From positions 1 through 34,947 of the forward strand of contig JAPLGS010000109.1 in the NCBI GenBank assembly GCA_026390015.1: a DNA stretch of 34,947 nucleotides. Direction: 5' to 3'. This document shows, piece by piece, positions 7,558 through 16,600 of the stretch. Numbering within the stretch: position 1 is the stretch's first letter; every line of letters begins with the position of its first letter. Origin of the DNA: Chloroflexota bacterium. GTDB lineage: Bacteria; Chloroflexota; Anaerolineae; Anaerolineales; Villigracilaceae. The notes beneath the pieces were generated by a model, which was not told the DNA's origin, made no database searches, and saw only the letters and a list, made by a program, of their open reading frames with translations. The position numbers and the translations under genes are program-made.

Positions 7558-8166
7558 ATGAACATTCGTGCAGTGTTTTTTGATTTTGGCGGTGTGATCA
7601 TGCGCACCGAATTTCAGGCTCCGCGCCAGTATTTGGCTGAGCGCTTTCGCATGGAATATGATGACATTGATAAAGCCGTTTTTGGAAGTGAATCAGCGCG
7701 CCGCGCTTCGCAGGGTGAGATGAGCGAAGAAGCTCACTGGCTTGATGTGCTAAAGCGACTCAGGCATCCCGCGTCTGAACTGGAATCTTTTAAAGATGAA
7801 TTTTTTGGCGGCGACATTATTGACCGTGCGCTGGTTGAATATATCTGCTCGCTGCGCGGTATGAAGGTTCATACAGGATTGATCTCCAATGCGTGGAGCG
7901 GCCTGCGTGAATTCATGACCAGAGAAAAGATTATTGACATATTTGATACCGTTGTCATTTCGGCGGAAGTGGGACAAGTCAAACCGTCAGCAAAAATATA
8001 TGAAGTTGCGTTGGAGCAGGCCAAAGTTCGTGCGGGCGAAGTGGTCTTCGTCGATGATATGCCTGTAAATATAGAAGGCTGTGAAAAAGTGGGTATGCAG
8101 GGAATTCTGTTCAAGGATTCCCACGAAACGATAACTAAATTAAATCAGTTGCTAAAGATCAAATAG
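7558..8166 (+). CDS. HAD-superfamily hydrolase (subfamily IA, YihX-like)
   Basis: A 202-residue HAD phosphatase. Motif I is VFFDFGGVI with nucleophile Asp9, motif II is ISNAW, motif III is VKPSAKIYEVAL, and motif IV is VFVDDMPVNIEG. A helical cap lies between motifs I and II (about residues 18-90). The second Asp of the usual DxD is Gly11, as in the YihX and epoxide-hydrolase-N-terminal-like branch, so this is a branch feature and not damage. The substrate is probably a small phosphorylated metabolite and cannot be told from sequence. The Shine-Dalgarno is weak (GGGACAAATC). It stands alone between a terminator and the promoter of the next cluster. Confidence 0.85.
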   Translation: MNIRAVFFDFGGVIMRTEFQAPRQYLAERFRMEYDDIDKAVFGSESARRASQGEMSEEAHWLDVLKRLRHPASELESFKDEFFGGDIIDRALVEYICSLRGMKVHTGLISNAWSGLREFMTREKIIDIFDTVVISAEVGQVKPSAKIYEVALEQAKVRAGEVVFVDDMPVNIEGCEKVGMQGILFKDSHETITKLNQLLKIK

Positions 8167-8213
8167 AAATAGTTTCCATTTTCTTTTCCTTGCAAGAGAG
8201 TAAAGAAGTTTAA

Positions 8214-8242
8214 TTGACGCATTATCACCTTGCATGTATAAT
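8214..8242 (+). promoter_or_regulatory. Sigma-70-type promoter of the signalling cluster
   Basis: TTGACG (8214-8219), a 17-nt spacer, and TATAAT (8237-8242), 41 nt before the ATG at 8284. This is close to consensus and probably drives the PATAN, GTPase, hydrolase and V4R genes. Confidence 0.75.
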
Positions 8243-8283
8243 TTTCAGACCTATCCTTCAATGAGGGTAAGTAAAGGAAATAT

Positions 8284-9090
8284 ATGGCCCTGCGTGGAAA
8301 TTTACGCGATATTACAATGACCCAGCTTCTTAACCTTGTTCACCTTGCCAGCAAGACGGGTACTTTGGTTGTGGATGGGGTCTCGGAACAGGCTTATATT
8401 TCGTTTCGTGACGGCAAGCTTGCCTATGCTCGTGTTGGCAAAGATGATGGAAGTCTGGCATCGGTCTTGCATAAGGCGAATAAGATCAGCGCCAATCAAT
8501 ATCGAGCCATTGTGGATCGCGCAGGCCAAATGACCGATAAGGAACTTGGCTTGATCCTAATTAATGCGGGCTATGTCTCTCAGGAAGATATCCTTTTGAA
8601 TTTGCAGGGATATTTCACAGATGTGGTGCGCAGGTTGTTCTCATGGGTCGAAGGCATCTTCCGCTTTGAGAGCGAGATGCTGCCCCCGGAAGGACGCATC
8701 AATGTGCGCCTTGATCTTGAGAATATTATTATGGAAGGTTCGCGTCAACTGCGCGAGTTGGAGCAGCTGCAAGATGAGATCCCCAGCCTCGACATGGCTC
8801 TTGTATTTACGAATCGGCCGCGAACCAATGTCAACTTGAGCGTGGAAGAATGGAAAGTGGTCAAGTTCGTTGACCCGAAGAATACAATGCGCCAGATCGC
8901 AGGCGCCAATAAATTGAACGATCTTGAAATTCGCAAAATCGTTTATGGACTTTTGCAGGCCGGCTTGGTTGAAATGGCGCGCCCCGCCGGTGCGATCGTT
9001 CAGCCCAACCCGAAGCAATTCCCGACAAAGAATAAAGAAGAACAAAAATCGCTAATTAATAAATTGATCGGCCGTATTCGTTCAATGTAA
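8284..9090 (+). CDS. PATAN/DUF4388 domain regulatory protein
   Basis: A 268-residue cytosolic protein. The N-terminal 110 residues match the PATAN/DUF4388 pattern: GNLRDITMTQLLNLVHLASK, then TGTLVVDG, then YISFRDGKLAYARVG. A middle helical part (about 110-165) is followed by a C-terminal winged-helix-like segment (about 185-235). PATAN domains are adaptor modules in bacterial signalling and often occur beside MglA/Arf-like GTPases or receivers. Here the next gene, 32 nt downstream, is such a GTPase. That neighbour relation suggests the protein is its regulator or effector. AAAGGA precedes the ATG, with a good promoter at 8214-8242. Confidence 0.85.
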   Translation: MALRGNLRDITMTQLLNLVHLASKTGTLVVDGVSEQAYISFRDGKLAYARVGKDDGSLASVLHKANKISANQYRAIVDRAGQMTDKELGLILINAGYVSQEDILLNLQGYFTDVVRRLFSWVEGIFRFESEMLPPEGRINVRLDLENIIMEGSRQLRELEQLQDEIPSLDMALVFTNRPRTNVNLSVEEWKVVKFVDPKNTMRQIAGANKLNDLEIRKIVYGLLQAGLVEMARPAGAIVQPNPKQFPTKNKEEQKSLINKLIGRIRSM

Positions 9091-9122
9091 TTTATTTTAT
9101 TAGAAGTAGAAGGATAGGAATT

Positions 9123-9662
9123 ATGCAAACGGTCAAAATGGTAGTCACAGGTCCATTTAGCGCTGGTAAGACTCAGTTCATTCAGTCTGTCAGTGAAATC
9201 GATGTTGTTTCCACGGAGCGTAAGATCTCATCCGAAGAGGAACGCTCTGTTAAATCCTCGACGACGGTGGCAATGGATTTTGGCCGCATCACTGTGGACG
9301 AAGACCTGGTACTGTATCTGTTTGGAACACCCGGCCAGAAGCGTTTTGATTTCATGTGGGAAATCCTTTCAGAAGGCATGTTGGGTTTCATCGTAATGGT
9401 GGACAGTACACGTCCTGAAACTTTCCGCGAAGCGCGCTCGATCCTTGAGACTTTCCGCGCGTATGCTCCCACTCCTTTCGTCGTCGCCGCTAACAAGCAG
9501 GATGCAGAGGATGCCTGGGAGCTTGAAGATGTGCGCCACGCATTGCGCCTGGATAGCAAAACAAAGCTTTTGCCCTGTGTCGCAATTGATCGGAATACTG
9601 TAAAAACGGTTCTGCTTGAGTTGCTATACAGCATCCTAAAAGAAATGGATTCCGGGAAATAA
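9123..9662 (+). CDS. Small Ras/Arf-like GTPase (COG2229 type, MglA-related)
   Basis: A 179-residue single-domain GTPase. P-loop G10-PFSAGKT17; switch region with the conserved Thr in SSTTVAMDFG; G3 as LFGTPGQKRF (G68-TPGQ72) with the usual WDTAGQ replaced by FGTPGQ, as is typical of this prokaryotic Arf-like group; G4 NKQD (124-127); G5 CVAID. It should act as a GTP/GDP molecular switch in the cytoplasm. Relatives in this group pair with PATAN and roadblock proteins and control polarity or gliding (MglA) or unknown processes. AAGGATAGGA precedes the ATG. It is the second gene of the operon, between the PATAN gene and an alpha/beta hydrolase. No GAP (MglB/roadblock) gene is seen in the window. 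Confidence 0.9.
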   Translation: MQTVKMVVTGPFSAGKTQFIQSVSEIDVVSTERKISSEEERSVKSSTTVAMDFGRITVDEDLVLYLFGTPGQKRFDFMWEILSEGMLGFIVMVDSTRPETFREARSILETFRAYAPTPFVVAANKQDAEDAWELEDVRHALRLDSKTKLLPCVAIDRNTVKTVLLELLYSILKEMDSGK

Positions 9663-9683
9663 AGCGCGGGAAGACAATTTGCT

Positions 9684-10475
9684 GTGTCATCAATCACCAC
9701 TGATCAGGGAATAGTTCACTACGAAGTATACGGGCGTGGACGCCCGGTTATCCTTTTGCATGGATGGCTCGGTTCGTGGGGGTTATGGCAGGAGACCATG
9801 GCGTTTCTCGGTGCGTTTTATCGTACCTACGCCTTGGATTTTTGGGGATTTGGGGAATCAGGCAAGAAGCGTGAAACCTACGCCGTTTCAGATTTTGTAA
9901 GCCTGGTAGATCAATTCATGGAGCAGATGGGGATCGTCAACGCGCCGTTGGTGGGGCATAGCATGGGCGGCACGGTCAGCCTTTCAGTTGCAATTCAATA
10001 TCCGCAGCGCGTCAGCAAAGTGGTCGTGGTGGGGTCTCCAATGGTTGGGTCATCACTGGCACCATTACTTAAACTTGCCGGGAACCGTTCGATCGCATTC
10101 ATGCTGTTTAATATGATGCCGGTTTTTCGCACGGCGATGAAATTGTATTCCCCCTTTATCTGTAAGGATCCGCGTTTTCCACAGATGATGGATCGCGATC
10201 TTTCCCGTACCACTGTTGAATCTTTTCTACGTTCGATTGCTTCGCTGCGCCGCACCGACCTGACCCCGAGCCTGGCGCACATCAAAGTCCCGTCGATGGG
10301 CATGTATGGTGATCGGGATGTGATCGTCAATCCGATGCAATGGCAGCCCATGCAGCAGGGAATCCCGCACGCGGTCATCGAGCGGTTTCCATCGGCTGGT
10401 CACTTCATCATGCTGGAAGAGCCGATCACATTCACCCAAAAATTAAAATCATTTCTTGATCAGGAAACCCCATGA
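9684..10475 (+). CDS. Alpha/beta hydrolase with Ser nucleophile
   Basis: A 263-residue alpha/beta-hydrolase-fold enzyme. The oxyanion region is HGWLGSWG, the nucleophile elbow is GHSMGG with Ser93, the acid is Asp210 or Asp212 in YGDRD, and the base is His240 in AGHFIMLEEP. A short cap lies at about 120-185. It probably hydrolyses an ester or amide; the substrate is unknown. The start is a GTG at 9684 with a poor Shine-Dalgarno, 21 nt after the GTPase gene, so it relies on the operon. Its stop overlaps the next ATG (ATGA). It is clearly paralogous to the hydrolase at 21480, which has Asp at the same residue number. Confidence 0.88.
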   Translation: MSSITTDQGIVHYEVYGRGRPVILLHGWLGSWGLWQETMAFLGAFYRTYALDFWGFGESGKKRETYAVSDFVSLVDQFMEQMGIVNAPLVGHSMGGTVSLSVAIQYPQRVSKVVVVGSPMVGSSLAPLLKLAGNRSIAFMLFNMMPVFRTAMKLYSPFICKDPRFPQMMDRDLSRTTVESFLRSIASLRRTDLTPSLAHIKVPSMGMYGDRDVIVNPMQWQPMQQGIPHAVIERFPSAGHFIMLEEPITFTQKLKSFLDQETP

Positions 10476-11095
10476 GCGCAGAATCTTTCTTCTATCCACA
10501 AAAAATGGGGCGGATCATTTTTCTCAGTATGGAGGAGGTGATGGGTTCGCATGGAGTGGACGCAATTCTTCTTCTGGCTTCTTTGGAAAAATTTGTTCAA
10601 AATTATCCGCCTGATGCGAAAGTACGCGACTTCCCTTTTGAAACAGTCAGCCTTTTGCAAAGCACTCTGGAAAAGGCTTATGGCCCGCGCGGCGGGCGCG
10701 GACTCGCTTTGCGCGTGGGGCGCGCCTGTTTCAAGTATGGCCTCAAAGAATACGGGTCGATGCTTGGGTTGACTGAAATGGCATTCCGTTTGCTTTCAAT
10801 GCCAACGAAATTAAGCGCCGGCGCAAGATCTTTTGCCGGTCTTTTTAACAAATATACCGATCAAAAAGTGCAGGTGGAAGAAAAAGAGAATAAGATATTC
10901 TGGCACATTGAGCGTTGTCCGCTGTGCTGGGGGCGGACAGCCGATGAACCGATCTGTCATCTAGCGGTGGGATTGTTACAGGAATCTTTATATTGGCTGA
11001 GCGGGGGAAAAGTGTTCGATGTAAAAGAGACGACCTGCATCGCTCAGGGTGATGCGACTTGCACGATCGCGATAGATACAACCCCATTTTCATAG
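10472..11095 (+). CDS. V4R (4-vinyl reductase) domain protein
   Basis: A 207-residue protein. It begins with a helical region (GVDAILLLASLEKFVQNYPP) and ends in a V4R domain from about residue 65. The conserved cysteines of V4R are present in CPLCWGR, then EPICHLAVGLL, then TTCIAQGDATC. V4R domains bind small hydrophobic ligands or tetrapyrrole-like compounds and occur as sensors in XylR/DmpR-type regulators and in bacteriochlorophyll 4-vinyl reductase. Nothing here points to photosynthesis, so a ligand-sensing role in the cluster is likelier. It starts within the stop of the hydrolase gene (4-nt overlap), so the two are translationally coupled. Confidence 0.82.
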   Translation: MSAESFFYPQKMGRIIFLSMEEVMGSHGVDAILLLASLEKFVQNYPPDAKVRDFPFETVSLLQSTLEKAYGPRGGRGLALRVGRACFKYGLKEYGSMLGLTEMAFRLLSMPTKLSAGARSFAGLFNKYTDQKVQVEEKENKIFWHIERCPLCWGRTADEPICHLAVGLLQESLYWLSGGKVFDVKETTCIAQGDATCTIAIDTTPFS

Positions 11096-11150
11096 CCAGA
11101 GCAAACCCAATTCAGCGTGTTGGGTGGGTGTTTTATCACATACTTTGATT

Positions 11151-11163
11151 TATAATTCCATTC
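11151..11163 (+). promoter_or_regulatory. -10 box (TATAAT) of a probable leaderless promoter
   Basis: TATAAT (11151-11156) followed by exactly 7 nt (TCCATTC) and the ATG at 11164, with no Shine-Dalgarno. The same spacing is seen at 1936 and 29094 on the other strand. The -35 region is weak. Confidence 0.5.
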
Positions 11164-12441
11164 ATGCTTAAGATCATCCTACACGCGCAGAATCCAATCA
11201 TGCCTTTTTGCGAAACAGCACGTGACCTGCGGATTCAAAATTCGCCGCTCTGGCTGCATCAGCGCAATTTGCTCGCGCCATATGCCACCCGTGAAATGGA
11301 ATTGAAGCAAGGCGAGCGTATGCAGCCCGTACGGGAACCGACCATTGTATACCGCGACAATCTTTTTTTTGACGAATTCTATATCAACGCCTTCATGGAG
11401 GAAGCTGTCAAACACAACAAACCTGCGCGCGCGGCTTTCCGATCCACTGACACCGCCTTCCGTGAACATGCTTTGCCGCTTTCCACATCGTATACTCCCG
11501 CGGGCAGTTTATATCTGGCCGACTTATGGTATTACCCCAACGGCCCAACCGCAGGCGTTGAGCCGCTCGTCATAGACATGCAGGCGCGCGAGATCGGTTA
11601 TTATCACGTGCCGACCTACATGGGAGATCAAAGCGGCGACCTTGTTTTTCAAGTGCCATTGCGTGCCATGCTGGCCATTGATTCATGGGTGCATGTTTTT
11701 ATTGCGGATATGGTTTTCGGCCAATTTGCACGCGGGGCGCGTTTTGAAAAACGTTTGAAGGAAGATGTCGGTTTCAAAATAAGAATTCTCGGCAAAGCCA
11801 TTTATGAAGGACGGCAGGTTCTTGAATCTTCTGAATTGGTGAAAGTGGGCAAAGGCTGTGTCATCGACCCGAGCGCCATTATTCATGGGCCTGCGATCAT
11901 TGGCGACAACGTCACCATCAACGCGGGCTCGGTGATCGAAAATAGTATTATTGGCAACAATGTAAATATTTCGCAGGATGTTCAAGTAATGCTTTCGGTC
12001 GTGGGGGATGGCGCCTTCCTGCCCTTCCGTTCCGCGTTGTTCATGACAACGCTTATGGAAAATAGTATGTTGGCGCAAAACACCTGCCTGCAAATGTGCG
12101 TGATCGGCAGGAATACTTTCATCGGCGCTGGCTCCACATGGACAGATTACAACCTGATCCCCACCCCCATCCGCGCCCGAGATGGAAACGGCAAATTGAG
12201 TTTATCAAACCGACCAGTGCTGGGCGGCTGTGTGGGACATAACTGCCGCATTGGTTCCGGCATGATCGTTTATCCCGCGCGCACCATCGAATCAGATGTT
12301 GTGCTGGCGGCATCCAACACACGGCGTGTCATTGACCGCGATATTTCGTTTGCAGAAAGCGACCATCATCATCTTAAATTGGCTCACTTACACCAGACCC
12401 CCTATCACAAAGATTTGAAAGACAAGGTTGAGTCATGGTAA
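11164..12441 (+). CDS. Left-handed beta-helix (hexapeptide repeat) protein, GlmU/GlgC-like C-terminal half
   Basis: A 425-residue protein. From about residue 230 there are hexapeptide repeats that form a left-handed beta-helix: GKGCVIDPSAIIHGPAIIGD, then NVTINAGSVIENSIIGNNV, later VIGRNTFIGAG and GGCVGHNCRIGSGMIVYP. Such helices occur in acyltransferases and in the C-terminal part of sugar nucleotidyltransferases. The N-terminal 200 residues resemble a degenerate nucleotidyltransferase position in the gene, but I see no pyrophosphorylase signature, so activity is uncertain. The catalytic His of acetyltransferases is not obvious. It probably starts a new transcript (TATAAT 7 nt before the ATG). 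Its stop lies 4 nt before a small ORF. Confidence 0.75.
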   Translation: MLKIILHAQNPIMPFCETARDLRIQNSPLWLHQRNLLAPYATREMELKQGERMQPVREPTIVYRDNLFFDEFYINAFMEEAVKHNKPARAAFRSTDTAFREHALPLSTSYTPAGSLYLADLWYYPNGPTAGVEPLVIDMQAREIGYYHVPTYMGDQSGDLVFQVPLRAMLAIDSWVHVFIADMVFGQFARGARFEKRLKEDVGFKIRILGKAIYEGRQVLESSELVKVGKGCVIDPSAIIHGPAIIGDNVTINAGSVIENSIIGNNVNISQDVQVMLSVVGDGAFLPFRSALFMTTLMENSMLAQNTCLQMCVIGRNTFIGAGSTWTDYNLIPTPIRARDGNGKLSLSNRPVLGGCVGHNCRIGSGMIVYPARTIESDVVLAASNTRRVIDRDISFAESDHHHLKLAHLHQTPYHKDLKDKVESW

Positions 12442-12445
12442 AAAA

Positions 12446-12637
12446 ATGGATAACTTCGCCATCATCATTCACCCCCCTCAACCGCCGGAATATTTACAAG
12501 AGGGTAGTGAGGTCTGCGATGCGGCGCATCCCCGTGATGTTTTTGCAATGGTAGCGGCGGTGAGAGATGATATAGTAGTGATTGACTGCAGAATGCTGGA
12601 AGTGCCCGGCGCTGTAGGTTTTGAGTTAAAGATATGA
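12446..12637 (+). CDS. Small hypothetical protein (63 aa)
   Basis: An ORF of 63 residues starting with MDNFAIIIHPPQPPEYLQEG. It begins 4 nt after the stop of the beta-helix gene and ends in an ATGA overlap with another tiny ORF. It has acidic and hydrophobic strands (VFAMVAAVRDDIVVIDCRML) and no transmembrane segment. I do not recognise it. An upstream in-frame TTG at 12428 would overlap the previous gene by 14 nt and seems less likely. The tight packing in a plus-strand operon is the main evidence that it is real. Confidence 0.5.
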   Translation: MDNFAIIIHPPQPPEYLQEGSEVCDAAHPRDVFAMVAAVRDDIVVIDCRMLEVPGAVGFELKI

Positions 12638-12744
12638 CTACGATCATTGATAGTCATGGCTTTCGCTCTTTTGAATGTGAAGTAAAAAACGAACAGATCG
12701 AAGCCGTTAAACAAAATGCCCGCATAAACGCGCAGCACGGCTAG
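12634..12744 (+). CDS. Very small hypothetical protein (36 aa)
   Basis: An ATG at 12634 overlaps the stop of the 63-residue ORF (ATGA) and opens a 36-residue frame, MTTIIDSHGFRSFECEVKNE onward, ending in QHG at the TAG 12742-12744. The Shine-Dalgarno AGGAGG of the receiver-GGDEF gene directly follows. It is predicted to be soluble and charged. Coupling and fit into the gap support it; no homology is known to me. Confidence 0.4.
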   Translation: MTTIIDSHGFRSFECEVKNEQIEAVKQNARINAQHG

Positions 12745-12755
12745 AGGAGGCTTAT

Positions 12756-13652
12756 ATGGGACTTGCTCGTCTTTTGGTAGTGGAAGATGATATGGATATC
12801 GCCAATATGCTCAAGATATATTTCACGGGCATGCAATATGACGTGGATGTAGCGCATCGCGGTCGTGACGCTTTGGAAAAGGTCAAGCACGTTCTGCCGC
12901 ACTTGATCGTATTGGATATTATGCTGCCGGATATTGATGGTTACGAAGTCTGCCGTAATTTGCGGACGAGCACCCGCACCAGCCATATCCCCGTAATATT
13001 CCTGACTCAAAAAGATGAACGCAGCGATAGATTGCAGGGTCTTGAACTCGGCGCGGATGATTACATCACCAAACCCTTTGATATCGAAGAGTTGAAGCTG
13101 CGTGTGCAGGGTGCCATCCGACGTTCAGAGCGTGAGAGTCTCACTGACCCGCGTTCAGGCTTGCCCGCCGGGCGTTTGATCGAAGAGCAGCTACGCCGCA
13201 TCATCCGCCAGTCAGATTGGGCACTGCTCGATATCCGCCTGAATAATTTTGAACCGTTTAAAGATGTGTATGGTTTTGTAGCAGGCGACGACGTAGTGCG
13301 TTTTGCGTCTATGGTGCTCGGTGAAGTAGTGGATGAGCTTGGTACCACAAATGATTTTATCGGTCACGCTGGCGGCGATAACTTCATCATCATCACAACA
13401 AATGAGGCCGCTCCGAAAATTCGACGGAAATTAAAGGAGCGTTTTGCAGCCGAGATACAATCTCACTATAACTTTATAGATCGTCAGCAGGGATTTATTC
13501 AAGCGCCAACAACTGACGGCCGTTTTGAAAAAGTATCGTTTATGACCTTTTCAGCCGGATTGATTTCGCCGACATCACATTCCTTTGCAGATATTCGCGA
13601 GATCACAGAGCTTGCAGCTGAAGCGCGGCGTCAGGACGCGGCGGCCGTTTAA
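12756..13652 (+). CDS. Response regulator with receiver and degenerate GGDEF domain
   Basis: A 298-residue protein. The receiver (1-125) has the acidic pair E10-D11-D12, phospho-acceptor Asp54 (IVLDIMLP), Thr in IFLTQK and Lys in YITKPF. The second half is a GGDEF-fold domain whose signature reads GGDNF (206-210) in place of GGDEF, and no RxxD inhibitory site precedes it. The metal- and catalysis-related Glu is therefore missing, and it is probably not an active diguanylate cyclase; it may bind GTP or c-di-GMP or act as a protein-interaction domain. A strong AGGAGG lies before the ATG. It lies 17 nt upstream of the giant sensor kinase, its probable phosphodonor. Confidence 0.9.
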   Translation: MGLARLLVVEDDMDIANMLKIYFTGMQYDVDVAHRGRDALEKVKHVLPHLIVLDIMLPDIDGYEVCRNLRTSTRTSHIPVIFLTQKDERSDRLQGLELGADDYITKPFDIEELKLRVQGAIRRSERESLTDPRSGLPAGRLIEEQLRRIIRQSDWALLDIRLNNFEPFKDVYGFVAGDDVVRFASMVLGEVVDELGTTNDFIGHAGGDNFIIITTNEAAPKIRRKLKERFAAEIQSHYNFIDRQQGFIQAPTTDGRFEKVSFMTFSAGLISPTSHSFADIREITELAAEARRQDAAAV

Positions 13653-13669
13653 TAAGGTACTCTTTTCCC

Positions 13670-16600
13670 ATGTCTTCCGGGTTCGGCATTAGCCTGTTGA
13701 TTGCTGGGCTGGTATTTGTTTTACTAGCCTGGATCATGTTGCGTGTTTTTCCACGCTCACAAGCGGCCGCGCAGGTTGATTCTGGCACGTTGGCATTCCC
13801 CGAAACTACGCAATCAAATCAAGCAGTGATGATCCTCCAGCCGGGCGGGCGGGTGGAATATATCAGCGCGCGGGCCCGTTCATATTTTAATCTGCGCGAG
13901 AATGAACCTTATGATCTGGAGCGGCTTGCGCGGCGAGTTCGCCCAACCAGTGATTTTCTTGACCTGTGCGCTTCGCCTGGTTATAGCCGTGTTTCCATTG
14001 ACGGAAAGCTGGTGGAAATAGCGTCTTTTGAAGTACCGGGCGTATATCCGATGATGCTGGTTTCCTTTCGTGGGAAAGAATTGGTTTCAGCGTTGGAGCC
14101 GGGCAATGACGCTTCGGTGGAATTCCTGCGGGTGGTGACAGAGTTTAGCCGGGGCATTGCCGCCAGCCTTGACCTTGAAACCACCATACGGTCGGTATTA
14201 GATAACATCAGCCGTCTTATGCCATCGGATATGCTTGAGTTGAAACTGTGGAATACCGACCCCCAGGTTCTGACTCAATATCGTTATCAACAACCAGATC
14301 AAGGCCCCAGCCGTGTGATCATCGCTTCATTCTCGCAATTTGGAAGTCTGATGGATCGATTGATCGCGGGCCGCGAACCGATCCTGCTTACAAACGCGCG
14401 TTCCCAACCCGAGCTTGCAAATAATGGAGAACTGCTTCCCGTTCAATCGTATCTGGGAATTCCCCTCATCGCGGGTGGTGAAATGGTTGGAACGCTGGAG
14501 GCAGGTCAAATTGGCGGCGGGGCATTTGGTCAGCATGACCTTGAACTATTATCTTTGGTTTCTGCTCCGGTTGCTGTTGCGATACGCAATGCGAAACTAT
14601 ATGAAGAGGAGCAAAAACGTGGAGCAGAACTCGCCGGCCTGGCGAACCTGAATCAGGTACTTGGTTCTGTGCATGGTACTCAGGATATTTTTTCGCGGCT
14701 TGTTGAGAGCGTGTCTCCTTTGTTTTCTGTGGAGCTGATTGGCTTCCTGCTCTATGATGAAGAGAAATATACACTTGAAGCCAAGATCCCATTTCGTGGA
14801 ATGCCTGATCATATTGTGGAGATCTTTCGCGCCAATATTCCCCCGTACAGTCCAGCCGAACAGGTAATCTCAAGCCAGCAGCCCATCGTTACACTGAATG
14901 CTGCTGAGGATGTGAATTGGCAAACGCTTGGCCTATCTGATATTGCGACTGCGGCCAGTTTGCGAGATATCGCGCTAATTCCTTTGATATCTTCAGGGCG
15001 AATGCTTGGCTACCTGCAGGTGGGGCATCACACAAACGGCGCAGCCTCTTTCAGTATTGATGAAACTCGTTTAATGAATATCGTGGCGAATCAGGCCGCG
15101 GCGATCATTGAAAATGTTTTACTGGTACAGCAGGCGCGCACACGTGCCCAGCGGTCTGATGCCTTGCGGCGCATCGCCGGCCTTTCAGGCTCTTCGGCCG
15201 CGCTTGAAGATATCCTTAAATACTCAGTGCAGGAATTGGCGAATCTTTTTATGGCAGATGCAGGCGCGATCTTTTTGTTGGACGAGTCGCGGGGTGAACT
15301 GCGCCTGCGCCGCGAGTCTACATTTGGCATTTCGGAAGAGGTCAGCAGCGCATTCATCCAGATATTTGTAGACGACTCAAATTATATGTTTACAGTATCT
15401 GGCAGCCAGAGCCCGTTCTTATCTGGAAATCTCAGCGCTGATAGAAAGCTTCTGCCAGTTTATCTTCCACTAATTGAAACCCTTCAAGTCGAATCTGCGA
15501 TGATCGTTCCTTTGGTTGTGCGCGAGCATAGTATCGGCGAGTTGATGTTGGGTAGTTTTAGTGAAGATCATTTTAATTCTTTTGATCTTCAGATCGCATT
15601 TACCGCGGCCGGTTATTTGGCTACGGCTGTCGAATCTGCCAGCCTGCTGGCGCAGACCGATGACTCTCTGCGCCGCCGTGTGGAGCAGCTCTCTGCGATC
15701 ACGCGGGTTAGCAGGGAACTGGGCGCATCGCTCGACCTTCAGCATTTGCTCGAGGTCATTCATGACGAAGGCTTGCTCGCAATACAGGCAGATTGCTCAT
15801 CCATTGTTTTGTTCGAGCTGAATAGTGATTGGTCTAATCCAAAGATCGAATTATTTTTTGGTTGTGAAGACGGGCGCGAAGTATCTGCTCTCGAGAAAAT
15901 GGTTCTAAAAAAAGGCGAGCTGCATATCGTCAGTGATTTTATGGAAGAGAATATTGCTCCTCCGCATGATAGAGTGCGCTCTGCGGTGATTGCGCCGATC
16001 ACCCATCAGACGCAAATGATCGGGTTGCTGAACCTGCATTCCACCCAGCCGGGTTTCTTTACTGCAGATCTGGTTGATTTGATCCAAACGCTGACAGTGC
16101 AAGCCGGTATCGCCTTAAGCAATGCCCAGCGGTATCAAACTGAAAAGCAGCGCGGCGAAATACTGCGCCGTCGTTCTGAGACTCTTGTGCGTCTCGCAGA
16201 TGTGAGCTACGGCGTTAATAACGAACAACCGTTGGAACAGGCTTTGCAACTTATCGCCCAAGGTATCCACGATTCAACCCCTTTCCATGTGGTGTTGATC
16301 AGTATTAAAGAGGCAGAGTTGGGGCTCTTGCGCCGCATTACCGCGGTGGGTATTCCGCAAGAAACGCTCAATGAACTATTTGCCCGCAAGCAACCCCTTG
16401 CAAGTGTTCTGCAGATCATGAAACCGGAGTTTAAGATCAGCCGCTCCTACTTCATCCCCGCTGACCAATCTCCGGTGGTTCCTGCGGATGTGCATATGGT
16501 TACGCTGGATGTTTCTTCCACGTTCGCGGTAAAACTTCCCGATGCATGGGATCCGGACGATATTCTGCTTGTTCCCCTTGAAGATGCGAATGGGCAAATT

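Noticed and set aside
10472-11095. V4R protein as evidence for bacteriochlorophyll synthesis
   Set aside because: V4R also occurs in ligand-sensing regulators, and no photosynthesis gene is present in the window.
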